DNA from: Nymphaea colorata
Lineage: Eukaryota > Streptophyta > Magnoliopsida > Nymphaeales > Nymphaeaceae
Direction: 5' to 3'
Assembly: GCF_008831285.2 (NCBI RefSeq)
Contig: NC_045144.1
Span: forward strand, 10,953,672 to 11,017,671
Length of the DNA: 64,000 bases
Within the stretch, counting starts at the first letter, position 1. Each line of letters starts with the position of its first letter. Of this stretch, positions 34,701 to 57,482 are shown one piece after another. The position numbers and the translations under genes are program-made. The notes beneath the pieces are model-generated. The model worked only from the letters and a program-made list of their open reading frames with translations, was not told the origin of the DNA and did no database searches.

Positions 34701-34797
34701 ATAAGTACATTGTCTTACTGACATTTGCTTTCTGCCCCTCTTAACGCGCCAGTTTTCCCCCCTTTCCTGTTCCTGCGTCGGAGGAGGAGTTCTGCGG

Positions 34798-34869
34798 ATG
34801 GTGATCGGTGTCGTCTCGGCTGGAGAAAACACCGTCTCGTCGGAGACATTGGAGCGCCGGCAACTGTGA
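34798..34869 (+). other. Possible upstream ORF in the 5' UTR of the WD40-like gene
   Basis: An ATG at 34798 opens a 23-codon frame (starts MVIGVVSAGEN) ending TGA at 34867-34869, upstream of the main start at 34996. Whether it is transcribed depends on the unknown transcription start. If so, it could lower translation of the main frame. Confidence 0.3.
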
Positions 34870-34995
34870 GGTTATCTCTTTCAGACAACAGTTGCGTTCT
34901 TTAGGTGAAATCTGTCGACGTCCTCTTCTCCTTCTTCCTCTTTTTGCTCATCGTCCTCGGAGGCCGTCCCGTTTGTCTCCTCGAGTGGGGCGGTG

Positions 34996-43820
<8,825 letters not shown>

Positions 43821-45510
43821 CACTTCTGCAAGATGGATGCGTGTGGACTTCTATTTACCATCAGTGTGTAAACATGGTGCTGTGAGTACAATGAAGGAAC
43901 CGCTTGCAGTGTTAACCATTATCTCCTGTAAGTCCTGTAACAGAAAAGTATTTTATGCAGGCCATGAAATCATTGACCTGCATGCAGATGCATATATCAA
44001 TCTACCTTTTCCTTTTTTCTCTCTCAGTTGGGTAAATCCCAAAGGTATTCAAGGATTCATGATTGCAAGCGTGAAGTGATTGATCTCTGAACCATCCCGA
44101 CGAACTGGATGTTCCATCAGAAGAAAAGCAGAAAATCCTCGACTTGTGCCAGAACGTACTGATAAAACGATCTTCAATTATTATCCAATTGCCTTACTGG
44201 TCGGCTGCACTATCTCAAAGTTGAAAATGGGCTATGAAGAGGGCTTAATTTTCCCTACTAAGCACTATTTGGAAACAAAGTGTCAATAGTCACAGTAAGT
44301 ACAGGCGATACAATTTCCGGATGCCTTTCAGGGTTTGAAAGCACCAGTGTTACCAAGACTTTGCATTGCAAAAATGCAGCTGGCATCCAACTCCATCAAA
44401 ACCAAGAGATACCATGTTGATATTGAAAATGCAATGTTTTGATGGTTCTCATGCGTATGTATAGCAAGCAATATCAATTCCTTGAAACACCGACAAAACA
44501 TAAAGGTGCTAAAAAACAACTTTGTGGAGATTGCGAGCCCTAAATTCGAAAGCATTCTAATATAAATAATGAGTGCAAGTCTAAAGTACAGCCTTGATGG
44601 CTCTGGCATTTGTGTAATCACGTCCACGGTTAGACTGCAACCTTCTAAAGGACTGGCTTATTAATCTGCCTCAGAGGGGCCAATGCCTGCAATTGTTGCA
44701 CTATCTGGCAAATGTCCATGGTAGATGTGGGCAATGTTCACGGGATCAGGCAACAGTTTGGATAATTTAGGTGACTTGGGAAGGTTTTTGATTTATAGGA
44801 CAACTTTATTTACATTTTTGTGGACAAACTTGCGAGAGCACGAGTTTTTCATACTCGACTGGTGGGGAGCCCTTGCACTCATGTACAAGGGCTTTGTCTC
44901 TTAATGCTACCTAAAGATTACTTACATTCAGCAATTTCTCTATGTGGGTTTTTGATGTAATGAGCCTTGTCAATACTCTAATGGACAAGTATTTTCCTAT
45001 GACTATATAAAACTTCATCAAGTGCGTAGAGGCCATTACTTTGAAAACCATCTAAGGCAAGCGTGTTGTTTCCTTCATCTGTTATAATATTCTGTCATTT
45101 CACGGTCCAATATGACATTGTGTCAAACAATAGCGGTCATTTCAAAAAATGAAAATTGAAAACTTTCCTTAACAAATTTGAAATTTATTATCACTTATCA
45201 ACCCTTTACTACCCCAAAAGAAATGACTGGACAGAAGCCACTAAAAAAGCATTAATCAGAATTCTTGAAAGAACAATGAAGACAAATTCATGATGCATTA
45301 TGGTTTTACCGTACCGCTATTATAACACCAACTAATGCAACGTCAGCTGAATTAGTATGTAGGAACTGATGTAATTCTTCCACTATATGTGCATAAGCCT
45401 CATTCATCGAGCCACCCATGGACCACTATTAACAACAAAAAATGCTTCAGTTAGATATGTTGGATAAGAAAAGCCTACAAACAAATAAACCTGCAGAGCC
45501 ATATAGTTAG
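43821..45510. other. 3' UTR of the WD40-like gene and intergenic sequence
   Basis: No coding frame of note. The 3' UTR must begin at 43821. I see no unambiguous AATAAA; an AATAAAT-like motif near 44560 is a weak candidate. Beyond it the sequence is featureless. Confidence 0.4.
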
Positions 45511-45519
45511 AGGATTACC

Positions 45520-45753
45520 GAACCGTCTGCTAAGTCCATTAATCAACGAAGCTTTCAGGTGGATGACTTAGTGTTGCAGTCTACAATTCTTTGGAAAACC
45601 ACCCATGTGGAAAATGGGTTCCTGTGGGATGAGCCTTATGTAGTCAAAGAAGTTCTCCCAAAAAATTCCTGTCGTTTGATTGATGCTGATGAAGTTGAAC
45701 TTCTTGATCCTATTAATGTACTTCATTTGAAAAAGTTGTATGTATATTCTTGA
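45520..45753 (+). pseudogene. Ty3/gypsy integrase C-terminal fragment
   Basis: Reads FQVDDLVLQS, WDEPYVVKEVLPKNSCRLID and PINVLHLKKLYV, followed by a TGA. This matches the Q-V-G-D-L-V and W-E-G-P-Y-x-V-x-E-V motifs at the C-terminus of plant gypsy integrases. Only about 75 codons survive, with no adjacent pol or LTR detected. Confidence 0.75.
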
Positions 45754-45759
45754 TGTAAC

Positions 45760-48480
45760 CATTTTGACAAATGAACAAAAAAATTCACTTTCTAACTTAT
45801 GTTCCATCATTGTAGTGGCCGGACTATTACAATGCATGATCAGACATTTCCACCTTAAGCATTAACATCTTTAATAGCTAACATAGCAACAGAGTAAGAA
45901 CAAAGGCCCTAAAATCCTTCTACTCAAGTTAGTGTTTTAATTTTCTATAAAAATGACTCGTCCTTCTATGTTATTTTACATCAACTTAGGTTTTCTACAA
46001 TATTTGTATCATTTTTTACAGTATCCCAAACTTCTACAATGGTATATCTTTCATATAACTATCAAAATTTCTCGTAATGTTCCAAATTCTCTATTATGAC
46101 CAGCCCTTCAAAATTTCACAATAGTTTCAGCTTTCAATTTTTGAATTTCAACTATCAATTATTTATAACTTAATATTATCAACTTATGTTTTTAATTTTT
46201 AAACTTCAACTTTAAATATGACCATTTTTAGGTCATAACTTCCAATTTTCAAAACCCCATACGCTATACAACTTTCCCAAAATACCATTCATTTCCATTT
46301 CAAAATACCAAATAAGCAACATAAATCCATTAAGAAGACATGCTGCAAAACCCAACTTCATTTGAGCATGTAATGAACCATGAAAAATTCATCTACCTAA
46401 AACTATTCTAAGCAGAGCAGAATTTTGCGTCACACAATTTTATCTTTGTTGTAAATCTTATAAACTTAATAACCAGACATCCAATAACCAAGATTTTTGA
46501 ACAAAAACATGCATGAAGATTAGCTTTCAACCTTAAAAAGTCTCATTAAATTTTGACTCATAAATTTAGAGAAATACATGTTCTATCAAAATATGTAAGA
46601 AAACAGGGTTTACTCGGATTCAAAAATGGGGTTCATTTGAGGATTTTTATGGACAAATGATAAATCAATTTTCTACAAAATTAATAGTGTGGTTTGTCTA
46701 ATATGTCTAAAGTTCAAGAATCATATATTGAATATCTTGAGAAGACATGAAGAGTTAAAAATCTTGGATGCCAGTGTTATACACAAGTTATTTCAGTTCT
46801 TAGCTTTAATTTATGGCATGATCAATAGAAGCTTTAATTGTTAAGAAAATCCTTCTATTTATCGTTCTCATGTTTCTTAATTTCTTGTTGAATGGAACTA
46901 GGTAGACTGGGATTTAAACTGAGGATTGACATCTTTGGCTGTCATCTGATTTGAAGTAGCATGACCTTTTTTATGTACTTTTCTTGTGTTGGGTCAATAT
47001 GTGGTGCGTAGCCCAGCCCAGTCTCGCTAGAAATGGCCCGCCACGTGCTCAGCCATGGCCGGTACGTGCTGGCCAGGACTGGCAATGCTGTTTGTGGTGG
47101 GCTGCCAACAGAGCCATAATGGCTAAAACGACCATTTTCCTTTCCTCAGCCACCCTCATGTTGGTCGGGTCTAACGGGCCAAAAATGACCTTTGAGTAGG
47201 TCAGCCCAGTTTTTTAAGCTTGTAAAATGACTAAAATGCACTTGATAGGGCAATTATGCATTTTTCTAGCTAACCAATTTATTATTTTTCAAAATTGGGA
47301 AGGGCAGGAGGGGAGGGATCCACCACTACAAATTATTTTCCACTTCTCTTATTTGAGCATCAAGTCCTCTCCCTCTCTCCTTCACTTTCATTCCCTTCTC
47401 TTTCATTTTATCCTCTCTTTTCTTCCCCTCTCTTTGAGCTTCTCTCTCTCCCCCTTCTTGGCTTCCTTGGTAAGCTTTCTTCCTATATTCTCTTCTTTAT
47501 TTCATTTTATTTTGTTTTATTCTATATTTCCTTTTCATGTCGATTAATATATTGCATTAATAAGTTTTGATTTTTCTTCACGATGCTTAGATTAGGTTAG
47601 AATTCAATTCTTCGTTAATTAGAGATCAAAGGGGTCAGGTATGCCCATTTCTCTTTATTAAATCTAGTTTCTAATTTTTGCATTTAATTTGTTTAAAGGT
47701 GCTTAAATGAGATCTTGAAATGATTAATCTCTTATCAATAGTACTAAATTTGTTTTAGGGGAAAAACAATCATTTCTTAAATTCTCAAATAATTATTCTT
47801 GTTGATTAGACATTAAAGGGGTGAGGTATGCCCCTCTCTCCAGAAACCAGTTTCTAAATTTCATTTAGTCTTTACTTTAAAAATAAGCTCATTTAGATTT
47901 AATTCTTTTTTGTTAATTAGGTAAATTTGATTTGATCTCTCTTCTATCTCTTTCTATCTCTCTTGCTGGCGCGCTGTCTCTCTCTCTCTTCTTCTCTCTT
48001 TTTCTCTATACCTCTCTCTATTTCTCTCTTCTTTTCTCCCTATCCCTTTCTCTTTTTTATTTCTCTCTTTTTCTCTCTATCTCTTTTGTTCTTTCCTTGC
48101 AAATGATGTGCATTTCAACTGGGCAGACAAGGTGGCATGTTGTGGGTGTGTCCCTTGTTCGATTTCCAGGGGCTACTACATTCTGATGGCATATGGAGAT
48201 CTTGAATTGAGTTGAGGGATGCTGTTGGAGGCTCAGTAGGCCAGTCTTGTCCCCCTTCCCCTTTCTACTCCTTTTCTCTCTCTATCTCTCTTTCTTTCTA
48301 TTTCATTGTCTCTATCTCTCTTTATTTCTCTCCTTTTTTTTCTTTATCTATCTCTTCATCTCTCTCTTTTACACAACAAGGGAATGAAATTGATGCAAAT
48401 TTACTCTGAATTTAATCTACAACATATTTTATTACTGAAAACAACGAAAGACATGCATCAGTTTTATTAACCAACTCCGA
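45760..48480. other. Non-coding stretch with pyrimidine-rich runs
   Basis: AT-rich to about 46980, then a short GC-rich block (46990-47210). CT-rich low-complexity sequence follows (about 47340-47460 and 47935-48370). Two related blocks (about 47600 and 47805, each with AAAGGGGT-AGGTATGCCC) are about 200 bp apart. No gene seen. Confidence 0.5.
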
Positions 48481-48485
48481 CAATA

Positions 48486-48788
48486 ATGGCGAGTTTGGTC
48501 TATCTCATAGAGGATTATGAGCACAAAGCAAGAGCAAATCAAATTCAAGGACTTCAAACATTATTGAACAACTCAAAAAACAACCAATATTCACAGAAAA
48601 ATTCCTTCGAAACACCAAAATATCAAACATTTGAAATACAACAAACCAATGCTATGCAGCGTAGAAGAAACTTCAAGCACCAAGTAGGTCGTCCTCCATG
48701 CACTAAGAACCACTGTTTGTGTTGGAACAAAAAAACAAACTTAAAAAGGTTAGAGACACTAATCAATAAAAATGAAACTGAAATTTAA
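48486..48788 (+). other. Unrecognised 100-codon open frame
   Basis: Starts MASLVYLIEDYEHK and contains GRPPCTKNHCLCWNKK with three Cys. The composition is Asn/Gln/Lys-rich. No family recognised and no splice context. Probably chance or a gag-like scrap. Confidence 0.15.
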
Positions 48789-49657
48789 GATGGAACTTAA
48801 TGAATAGATATAAGTGCACACTGGCTATCGAAAAGCTAAATTAACCTACTATGCTTCACATTTTATCTACATAAGGACTCTAAATCTATCAAATCATCAA
48901 AGTATGACTCAACACAAAATTGGACTTGACAGCTTTGGGTCAGACATTGGTAGACAGCCACAAAGGTCAAGAGTTCATAAATTTTGTTAATCCTTGAGTA
49001 ATATTAATTTGTTCTATTTCTCAATTGCATGTGAATCATGCTTTCATGTCAGCCATTAACTATTGTGAGTATTAATGTTCTTTAGACAAATTGATTTGGT
49101 GCTCATTATGTGACTCTCTTGTGTGGTTTCACATTATAACCTTGAGCTAAGTCAGTCATGTCACATACCATAAGCCCTCATGTTCCTGATTAATAGGCAG
49201 TTATATGGTGATAGTTACCTTCTACTTTACAGTCTGCACAAAGGGTAGGACTTGTTATATTGTTTTAGAGAGTCAAAGTAGTAATCTATAAGTAGTTAAT
49301 CTTTTTACACTTGATTTATTTTGTATATATATCAGCAACATTTAATTTACATTGATTGCTAACTGTTAATTTTTGTAAATACTGTTAGTAGTTTCTTCTA
49401 GGTAATGATTCGTTCTTAATTTGCCTAACAAAATACACCTGTTGTTTAGTAGCTTAATCATCATGGATTCATCACTCATTTTATTATGTTTCAAGATAAT
49501 AGACACTGACTTTAATACTGTATTGTTGTTGCTTCTTACTTTCTCAGTTCGTTTAATGTATAACAGTGGTTTCTCGGTGTGTCATGTTAGGTTGGATGTA
49601 CTTTCATGGAAAGGTCTGTCCGTAGCTCCAATGGTCCTTCCCATGAATCCATGATTA

Positions 49658-49759
49658 CCATAGTTGGAGAATCTTCGTGAGTGGGCAAAAGAGGTTGAGT
49701 CTCCAACACCAATCAGTTCCAGTGAAAGATTGCTGGGAGATAGGCTGCCGGCCTTTTAT
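49658..49759 (+). other. Possible terminal exon fragment
   Basis: After ATTACCATAG, a 33-codon frame (LENLREWAKEVESPTP near its start, LLGDRLPAFY at its end) reaches TGA. A second plausible frame in the same region (MERSVRSSNGPSHESMITIV) overlaps out of phase. I do not recognise either. Confidence 0.15.
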
Positions 49760-50523
49760 TGAAAAAAACCATATATTCTAGACGAATCAAAATGGAATAC
49801 AACGCATCAGCTAGTGCAAACAACACAAATAGACCAAAAAAGAAGGAAAAAAAAAAAAGAATACAAACACAGACCCCTCATCCTAAGGGAGTTGGTGCAA
49901 TGGACGGGAGAAGAACAAGGCCACAAGGGTGGTGGGTGGGGTGTTGGCATAGTTATTGTCTTGAAGTATAGTACATGCACCATCTTGAGGCACCAAAAGC
50001 AGTCTGGGCCTTGGAGAGGAGGGAAAGGTGGAGACTTTGACAGCTAGAAAACTAGGCAGAGTTGAGAATCAGTCCATCCCATAGGCCCAAAATTCATCAA
50101 CCTGTGACATGTGACAACTGAGTCCACACAAGATTTCACCATGATACCCAGTCCAAGGGTATATCACCTAACAGAAACACAGACAAGCTACTTCACTCCA
50201 ACGACAACACGTTTTCCTCACGTACTAGCATTTGGGATTTTGGAATATCTTAGTATGGATGTGTATGTCATTAGATAGAGAATTCCTAGTCGGTGTCTTG
50301 TGGTTTCCATCAAGTTTGAAGCAAATGCATGATGAAGTTTTCCTCCCCAATTACCCTTGTTTCAATATTATGCATTATTTTGTATAGGCCTCTTTAAGGT
50401 TCCGTTGGGTAGCCCCATATCTAAGATCCGAGGCTGAATTTTAAATCCTCAGATCTTATGTAGAGGAATTTAAAAACATGGCTTCTAGAAACCACGTTAA
50501 ATGATGCGAAGGTTTGCATTCTA

Positions 50524-50651
50524 TTTCTCTCTCTCTCTCTCTCTCCCTTAGCTTGACAATCATGGTGGTGACTGTTTTTTTTTTTTTTTTTTTTAAGCGA
50601 AGGGCATCTCTTCTATTGGTGAGTTCTCTCTCTCTCTCTCTCTCTCTCTCT
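50524..50651. repeat. Clustered CT and T homopolymer tracts
   Basis: (CT)n at 50524-50545 and 50624-50651, with a T-run around 50574-50594 between them. Confidence 0.9.
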
Positions 50652-50994
50652 TTGGACTGCCAAGTCAAGTTTTTATAAGTGTGTGCAGATGCACTCTACG
50701 ATGGTAAGATAAGCCAGTCTCCGTCCCTCCTTCTCCCTCGGTCCTCCCTCTCTCTCACTCGGTCTCCCTCTTTGAAATCATCAACAATGCTGACGGTTTT
50801 AGTTTGATGAAACCCTCAGTAGTGCCAAGAATTTTAGAGAGTTTCTATTTTCTAAAATCCTCAACCTATTTTGAAAACAAAAAACAGTCATCAAAACATC
50901 AGTAGTGTCGAAAGTTTCTGCACATAGAAGTGTCAAAGGTTTTTAAAATCTGGAGAGGACTTGGAGCTCTCATCTCCACTGTCCGAGCTTCAAC

Positions 50995-50997
<3 letters not shown>

Positions 50998-51040
<43 letters not shown>
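50998..51040. repeat. (CT)n microsatellite, about 43 bp
   Basis: An alternating CT run. The 91-codon minus-strand frame at 51081-51356 lies just beyond it, without recognisable similarity. Confidence 0.95.
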
Positions 51041-51042
<2 letters not shown>

Positions 51043-51430
51043 GAAACCTATTTTCTGAAACCATTGCACTACCGATAGTTTCAATTGTTTTTTGAAGGAT
51101 CCTGAGAATTACATTTTTCTTGTTGGTTCTTCGGTGGAGAGAAAGGCTCAGGGTAGAAGGTCGGTCGATGTTGATGGCGGGAGACCTCCCTCCACAGCGT
51201 CTCGCGGATGTGAGATCTATGCAAGACAGCGAACGGGGGTGGTCTGACCTCTATTCCGTAGGTTTCACCCTTCTCGTAGATTTGAACTCTGCCAATTAAA
51301 GATCCATAGTTTGTTTTACCTTGCATCTTTTGGGCAGATCCGATGTCATCAAACACCGCCTAAGTTATTCCTTTAATGCATTTGAGCCAACCCCGCATGC
51401 ATGATGATCAAACTTTTCAAAATTATTAAC

Positions 51431-54400
51431 TCAACTTTTCAAATATGGCCCAACGTGATATTTCAAAACCAATCATGGTTTGAAGCTTAATCAATGCCAT
51501 TTTCAAACTGAATGGACACAAATTTCAAACCAATTCATATAGTTTTTAGAAATCTAGATCCAAATCAACAATAGATCTTGAGACCCAATTTATATAAATT
51601 GTCAAATTCAAGTAAATTGGCTCAATCAGTCCAATCCCTAAAATCCGTCCCATTTTCAAATACAATCAATCCAATTTCCGAAATGCAACCAATCTGATTT
51701 TCGAATCCATTTTAACCTAATTTTAATCAAATTAATTTTTATACAAATCCAATTAAATCAATTTTCAAATGTAATATCAAAATCGCACCAATTTTGAAAA
51801 CCCTATTCCAAACAAGTTAGTTTAGATTTAATTCAACTTTTCAAATATGGCCCAACGTGATATTTCAAAACCAATCATGGTTTGAAGCTTAATCAATGCC
51901 ATTTTCACACTGAATCAACGTAAATTTCAAACCAATTCATATAGTTTTTAAAAATCTAGATCCAAATCAACAATAGATCTTGAGACTCAATTTACATGAA
52001 TTGTCAAATTCAATTAAATTGGCTCAATCAGTCCAATCCCTAAAATCCATCCCATTTTCAAATACAATCAATCCAATTTCCGAAATGCAACCAATCCGAT
52101 TTTTGAATCCATTTTAACCTAATTTTAATCAAATTAATTTTTATACTAATCCAATTAAATCAATTTTCAAATGTAATATCAAAATCGCACCAATTTTGAA
52201 AACCCAATTCCAAACAAGTTAGTTTAGATTTAATTCAACTTTTCAAATATGGCCCAACGTGATATTTTAAAACCAATCATGGTTTGAAGCTTAATCAATG
52301 CCATTTTCACACTGAATGGACACAAATTTCAAACCAATTCATATAGTTTTTAAAAATCTAGATCCAAATCAACAATAGATCTTGAGACTCAATTTACATG
52401 AATTGTCAAATTCAATTAAATTGGCTCAATCAGTCCAATCCCTAAAATCCATCCTATTTTCAAATACAATCAATCCAATTTCCGAAATGCAACCAATCCG
52501 ATTTTTGAATTCATTTTAACCTAATTTTAATCAAATTAATTTTTATACTAATCCAATTAAATCAATTTTCAAAGTAATACCAAAATCGCACCAATTTTGA
52601 AAACCCAATTCCAAACAAGTTAGTTTAGATTTAATTCAACTTTTCAAATATGGCCCAACGTGATATTTCAAAACCAATCATGGTTTGAAGCTTAATCAAT
52701 GCCATTTTCACACTGAATGGACACAAATTTCAAACCAATTCATATAGTTTTTAAAAATCTAGATCCAAATCAACAATAGATCTTGAGACTCAATTTACAT
52801 AAATTGTCAAATTTAATTAAATTGGCTCAATCAGTCCAATCCCTAAAATCCATCCCATTTTCAAATACAATCAATCCAATTTCCGAAATGCAACCAATCC
52901 GATTTTTGAATCCATTTTAACCTAATTTTAATCAAATTAATTTTTATACTAATCCAATTAAATCAATTTTCAAATGTAATATCAAAATCGCACCAATTTT
53001 GAAAACCCAATTCCAAACAAGTTAGTTTAGATTTAATTCAACTTTTCAAATATGGCCCAACCTGATATTTCAAAACCAATCATGGTTTGAAGCTTAATCA
53101 ATGCCATTTTCACACTGAATGGACACAAATTTCAAACCAATTCATATAGTTTTTAAAAATCTAGATCTAAATCAACAATAGATCACATGAATTGTCAAAT
53201 TCAATTAAATTGACTCAATCAGTCCAATCCCTAAAATCCATCCCATTTTCAAATACAATCAATCCAATTTCCGAAATGCAACATATCCGATTTTTGAATC
53301 CATTTTAACCTAATTTTAATCAAATTAATTTTTATACTAATCCAATTAAATCAATTTTCAAATGTAATATCAAAATCGCCCCAATTTTGAAAACCCAATT
53401 CCAAACAAGTTAGTTTAGATTTAATTCAACTTTTCAAATATGGCCCAATGTGATATTTCAAAACCAATCGTGGTTTGAAGCTTAATCAATGCCATTTTCA
53501 CACTGAATCAACGTAGATTTCAAACCAATTCCTATAGTTTTTAAAAATCTAGATCCAAATCAACAATAGATCTTGAGACTCAATTTACATGAATTGTCAA
53601 ATTCAATTAAATTGGCTCAATCAGTCCAATCCCTAAAATCCATCCCATTTTCAAATACAATCAATCCAATTTCCGAAATGCAACCAATCCGATTTTTGAA
53701 TCCATTTAAACCTAATTTTAATCAAATTAATTTTTATACTAATCCAACTAAATCAATTTTCAAATGTAATATCAAAATCGCACCAATTTTGAAAACCCAA
53801 TTCCAAACAAGTTAGTTTAGATTTAATTCAGCTTTTCAAATACGGCCCAACGTGATATTTTAAAACCAATCATGGTTTGAAGCTTAATCAATGCCATTTT
53901 CACACTGAATGGACACAAATTTCAAACCAATTCATATAGTTTTTAAAAATCTAGATCCAAATCAACAATAGATCTTGAGACACAATTTACATGAATTGTA
54001 AAATTCAATTAAATTGGCTCAATCAGTCCAATCCCTAAAAGCCATCCCATTTTCAAATACAATGAATCAATTTCCGAAATGCAACCAATCCGATTTTTGA
54101 ATCCATTTTAACCTAATTTTAATCAAATTAATTTTTATACTAATCCAATTAAATCAATTTTCAAATGTAATATCAAAATCGCACCAATTTTGAAAACCCA
54201 ATTCCAAACAAGTTAGTTTAGATTTAATTCAACTTTTCAAATATGGACCAACGTGATATTTCAAAACCAATCATGGTTTGAAGCTTAATCAATGCCATTT
54301 TCACACTGAATGGACACAAATTTCAAACCAATTCATATAGTTTTTAAAAATCTAGATCGAAATCAACAATAGATCTTGAGACTCAATTTACATGAATTGT

Positions 54401-56640
54401 CAAATTCAATTAAATTGGCACAATCAGTCCAATCCCTAAAATCCATCCCATTTTCAAATACAATCAATCCAATTTCCAAAATGCAACCAATCCGATTTTT
54501 GAATCCATTTTAACCTAATTTTAATCAAATTAATTTTTATACTAATCCAATTAAATCAATTTTCAAATGTAATATCAAAATCACACCAATTTATAAAACC
54601 CAATTCCAAACAAGTTAGTTTAAATTTAATTCAACTTTTCAAATATGGCCCAACGTGATATTTCAAAACCAACCATGGTTTGAAGCTTAATCAATGTCAT
54701 TTTCACACTGAATGGACACAAATTTCAAACCAATTCATATAGTTTTTAAAAATCTAGATCCAAATCAACAATAGATCTTGAGACTCAATTTACATGAATT
54801 GCCAAATTCAATTAAATTGGCTCAATCAGTCCAATCCCTAAAATCCATCCCATTTTCAAATACAATCAATCCAATTTCCGAAATGCAACCAATACGATTT
54901 TTGAATCCATTTTGACCTAATTTTAATCAAATTAATTTTTATACTAATCCAATTAAATCAATTTTGAAATGTAATATCAAACTCGCACCAATTTTGAAAA
55001 CCCAATTCGAAACAAGTTAGTTTAGATTTAATTCAACTTTTCAAATATGGCCCAACGTGATATTTCAAAACCAATCATGGTTTGAAGCTTAATCAATGCC
55101 ATTTTTACACTGAGTGGACACAAATTTCAAACCAATTCATATAGTTTTTAAAAATCTAGATCCAAATCAACAATAGATCTTGAGACTCAATTTACATGAA
55201 TTGTCAAATTCAATTAAATTGGCTCAATCAGTCCAATCCCTAAAATCCATCTCATTTTCAAATACAATCAATCCAATTTCCGAAATGCAACCAATCCGAT
55301 TTTTGAATCCATTTTAACCTAATTTTAATCAAATTAATTTTTATACTAATCCAATTAAATCAATTTTCAAATGTAATATCAAAATCGCCCCAATTTTGAA
55401 AACCCAATTCCAAACAAGTTAGTTTAGATTTAATTCAACTTTTCAAATATGGCCCAATGTGATATTTCAAAACCAATCGTGGTTTGAAGCTTAATCAATG
55501 CCATTTTCACACTGAATCAACGTAAATTTCAAACCAATTCCTATAGTTTTTAAAAATCTAGATCCAAATCAACAATAGATCTTGAGACTCAATTTACATG
55601 AATTGTCAAATTCAATTAAGTTGGCTCAATCAGTTCAATCCCTAAAATCCATCCCATTTTCAAATACAATCAATTCAATTTTCGAAATGCAACCAATCCG
55701 ATTTTTGAATCCATTTTAACCTAATTTTAATCAAATTAATTTTTATACTAATCCAATTAAATCAATTTTCAAATGTAATATCAAAATCGCACCAATTTTG
55801 AAAACCCAATTCCAAACAAGTTAGTTTAGATTTAATTCAACTTTTCAAATATGGCCCAACGTGATATTTCAAAACCAATCATGGTTTGAAGCTTAATCAA
55901 TGCCATTTTCACACTGAATGGACACAAATTTCAAACCAATTCGTATAGTTTTTAAAAATCTAGATCTAAATCAACAATAGATCACATGAATTGTCAAATT
56001 CAATTAAATTGGCTCAATCAGTCAAATCCCTAAAATCCATCCCATTTTCAAATACAATCAATCCAATTTTCGAAATGCAACCAATCCGATTTTTGAATCC
56101 ATTTTAACCTAATTTTAAACAAATTAATTTTTATACTTATCCAATTAAATCAATTTTCAAATGTAATATCAAAATCGCCCCAATTTTGAAAACCCAATTC
56201 CAAACAAGTTAGTTTAGATTTAATTCAACTTTTCAAATATGGCCCAATGTGATATTTCAAAACCAATCGTGGTTTGAAGCTTAATCAATGCCATTTTCAC
56301 ACTGAATCAACGTAGATTTCAAACCAATTCCTATAGTTTTTAAAAATCTAGATCCAAATCAACAATAGATCTTGAGACTCAATTTACATGAATTGTCAAA
56401 TTCAATTAAATTGGCTCAATCAGTCCAATCCCTAAAATCCATCCCATTTTCAAATACAATCAATCTCATTTCCAAAGTGCAACCAATCCAATTTCCAAAG
56501 TGCAACCAATCCAATTTTTTAATCCATTTTAACCTAATTTTAATCAAATTAATTTTTATACTGAATCCAGTTAAATCAATTTTCAAATCTAATATCCAAA
56601 TCACACCAATTTTGAGATCCCAATTCCAAACAAGTTAGTT
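51431..56640. repeat. AT-rich satellite array, 13 monomers of about 402 bp
   Basis: Monomers, measured at TCAACTTTTCAAATATGGCC, start at 51431, 51833, 52235, 52636, 53038, 53426, 53828, 54229, 54631, 55033, 55435, 55837 and 56225. Spacing is 401-402 bp except after 53038 and 55837, where it is 388 (the same 14-bp deletion). Adjacent monomers look about 95% identical by eye. The last copy degrades after about 56460, where a 28-bp internal block with CCAAAGTGCAACCAATCC is duplicated. Within a monomer, AATCCAATTT-like words recur. Open frames inside the array are chance. No promoter or gene seen. Confidence 0.95.
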
Positions 56641-56882
56641 TACATTAAATCCAATAAAATCAACTTATAAATCTAAATTCAATAAAGTTATTTTTCAATT
56701 CCAATCCTGAACACCCCGTTTTAGAATCCAATCCTATGAAGCTACTTTTCAATTCCAATACCCAAATAAATGTTTCTTTCATTATTATCATTTTTATGTA
56801 TTTCATACATGAAAGTAGGCCCCAACGGTTCCAAAATTTGTTCAAGAAAATTATATAATTTATATTTTGAAACGGTTAGACA

Positions 56883-57148
56883 TGTGATATTTTTGGGTCT
56901 GGATTGAGTCCTCATTGGATCCACCCAATATATATATACTTTTTAAATTGTACATTAAATATGTTTTTGCAAACAGCATTATAATCAGGGGTATTTTGTA
57001 ATGATGGACATTAGGGTATCTTGCCAAAATATAATTAGTTCAGACTTCATAACCCACGTCCGCTGAAGTTCTAACGTGCGGTTTTCTTAGCTTTATCTTC
57101 TTCCTTCTCTCTTATTTTCTGCAGTGAATAGTTTTGGAGTATCTCACA
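56883..57148 (+). repeat. 5' LTR of an older copia element
   Basis: A candidate LTR starts TGTGATATTTTTGGG and ends ...TCTCACA, with a TATATATATA motif near 56928 and a CT-rich stretch near 57100. It is recognised by the primer-binding site directly behind it. The 3' LTR is not visible to 64000. Confidence 0.55.
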
Positions 57149-57160
57149 TGGTATCAGAGC
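57149..57160 (+). promoter_or_regulatory. Primer-binding site of the older copia element
   Basis: TGGTATCAGAGC immediately follows the CA end of the LTR at 57148. The leader behind it runs to 57482, where the young copia element is inserted. Confidence 0.85.
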
Positions 57161-57482
57161 AAGTTTGGGCCTTGGATTAAGTTGAGTACGAAAAGGTGTG
57201 TCCTTAGAGATCATACAATTTTTTGAATCCTCTTATTCTTTTGTTTTTTTCCCTCTCAATCTCCTTGCTATCCTCCGTCATTTTCATCTCCTTCATATTT
57301 CTGGTCGGATTCTAAAACCCTAATCTTTCCATCTTATGTTGTTCTCCTTCTTTTCCTTCTTCATCTTCTTTTTGGCTTGATTTATTTCTAATTTTTCTTT
57401 GCCTACCTTCCTTGCCTCTTTGTCCGCTCTTTTTCTTTCTTAGGTTTTCTTCTTATGACTTCCAACACCCGTGCCTCCCTTC

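Noticed and set aside
47227-48409. Ser/Leu/Phe-rich frames over CT tracts
   Set aside because: Low-complexity pyrimidine sequence; no protein similarity.
53573-53815. 80- and 88-codon open frames in the satellite (also 56372-56638)
   Set aside because: The same frame occurs in equivalent monomers 2799 bp apart and is closed in most others. Composition follows the repeat, so it is chance.
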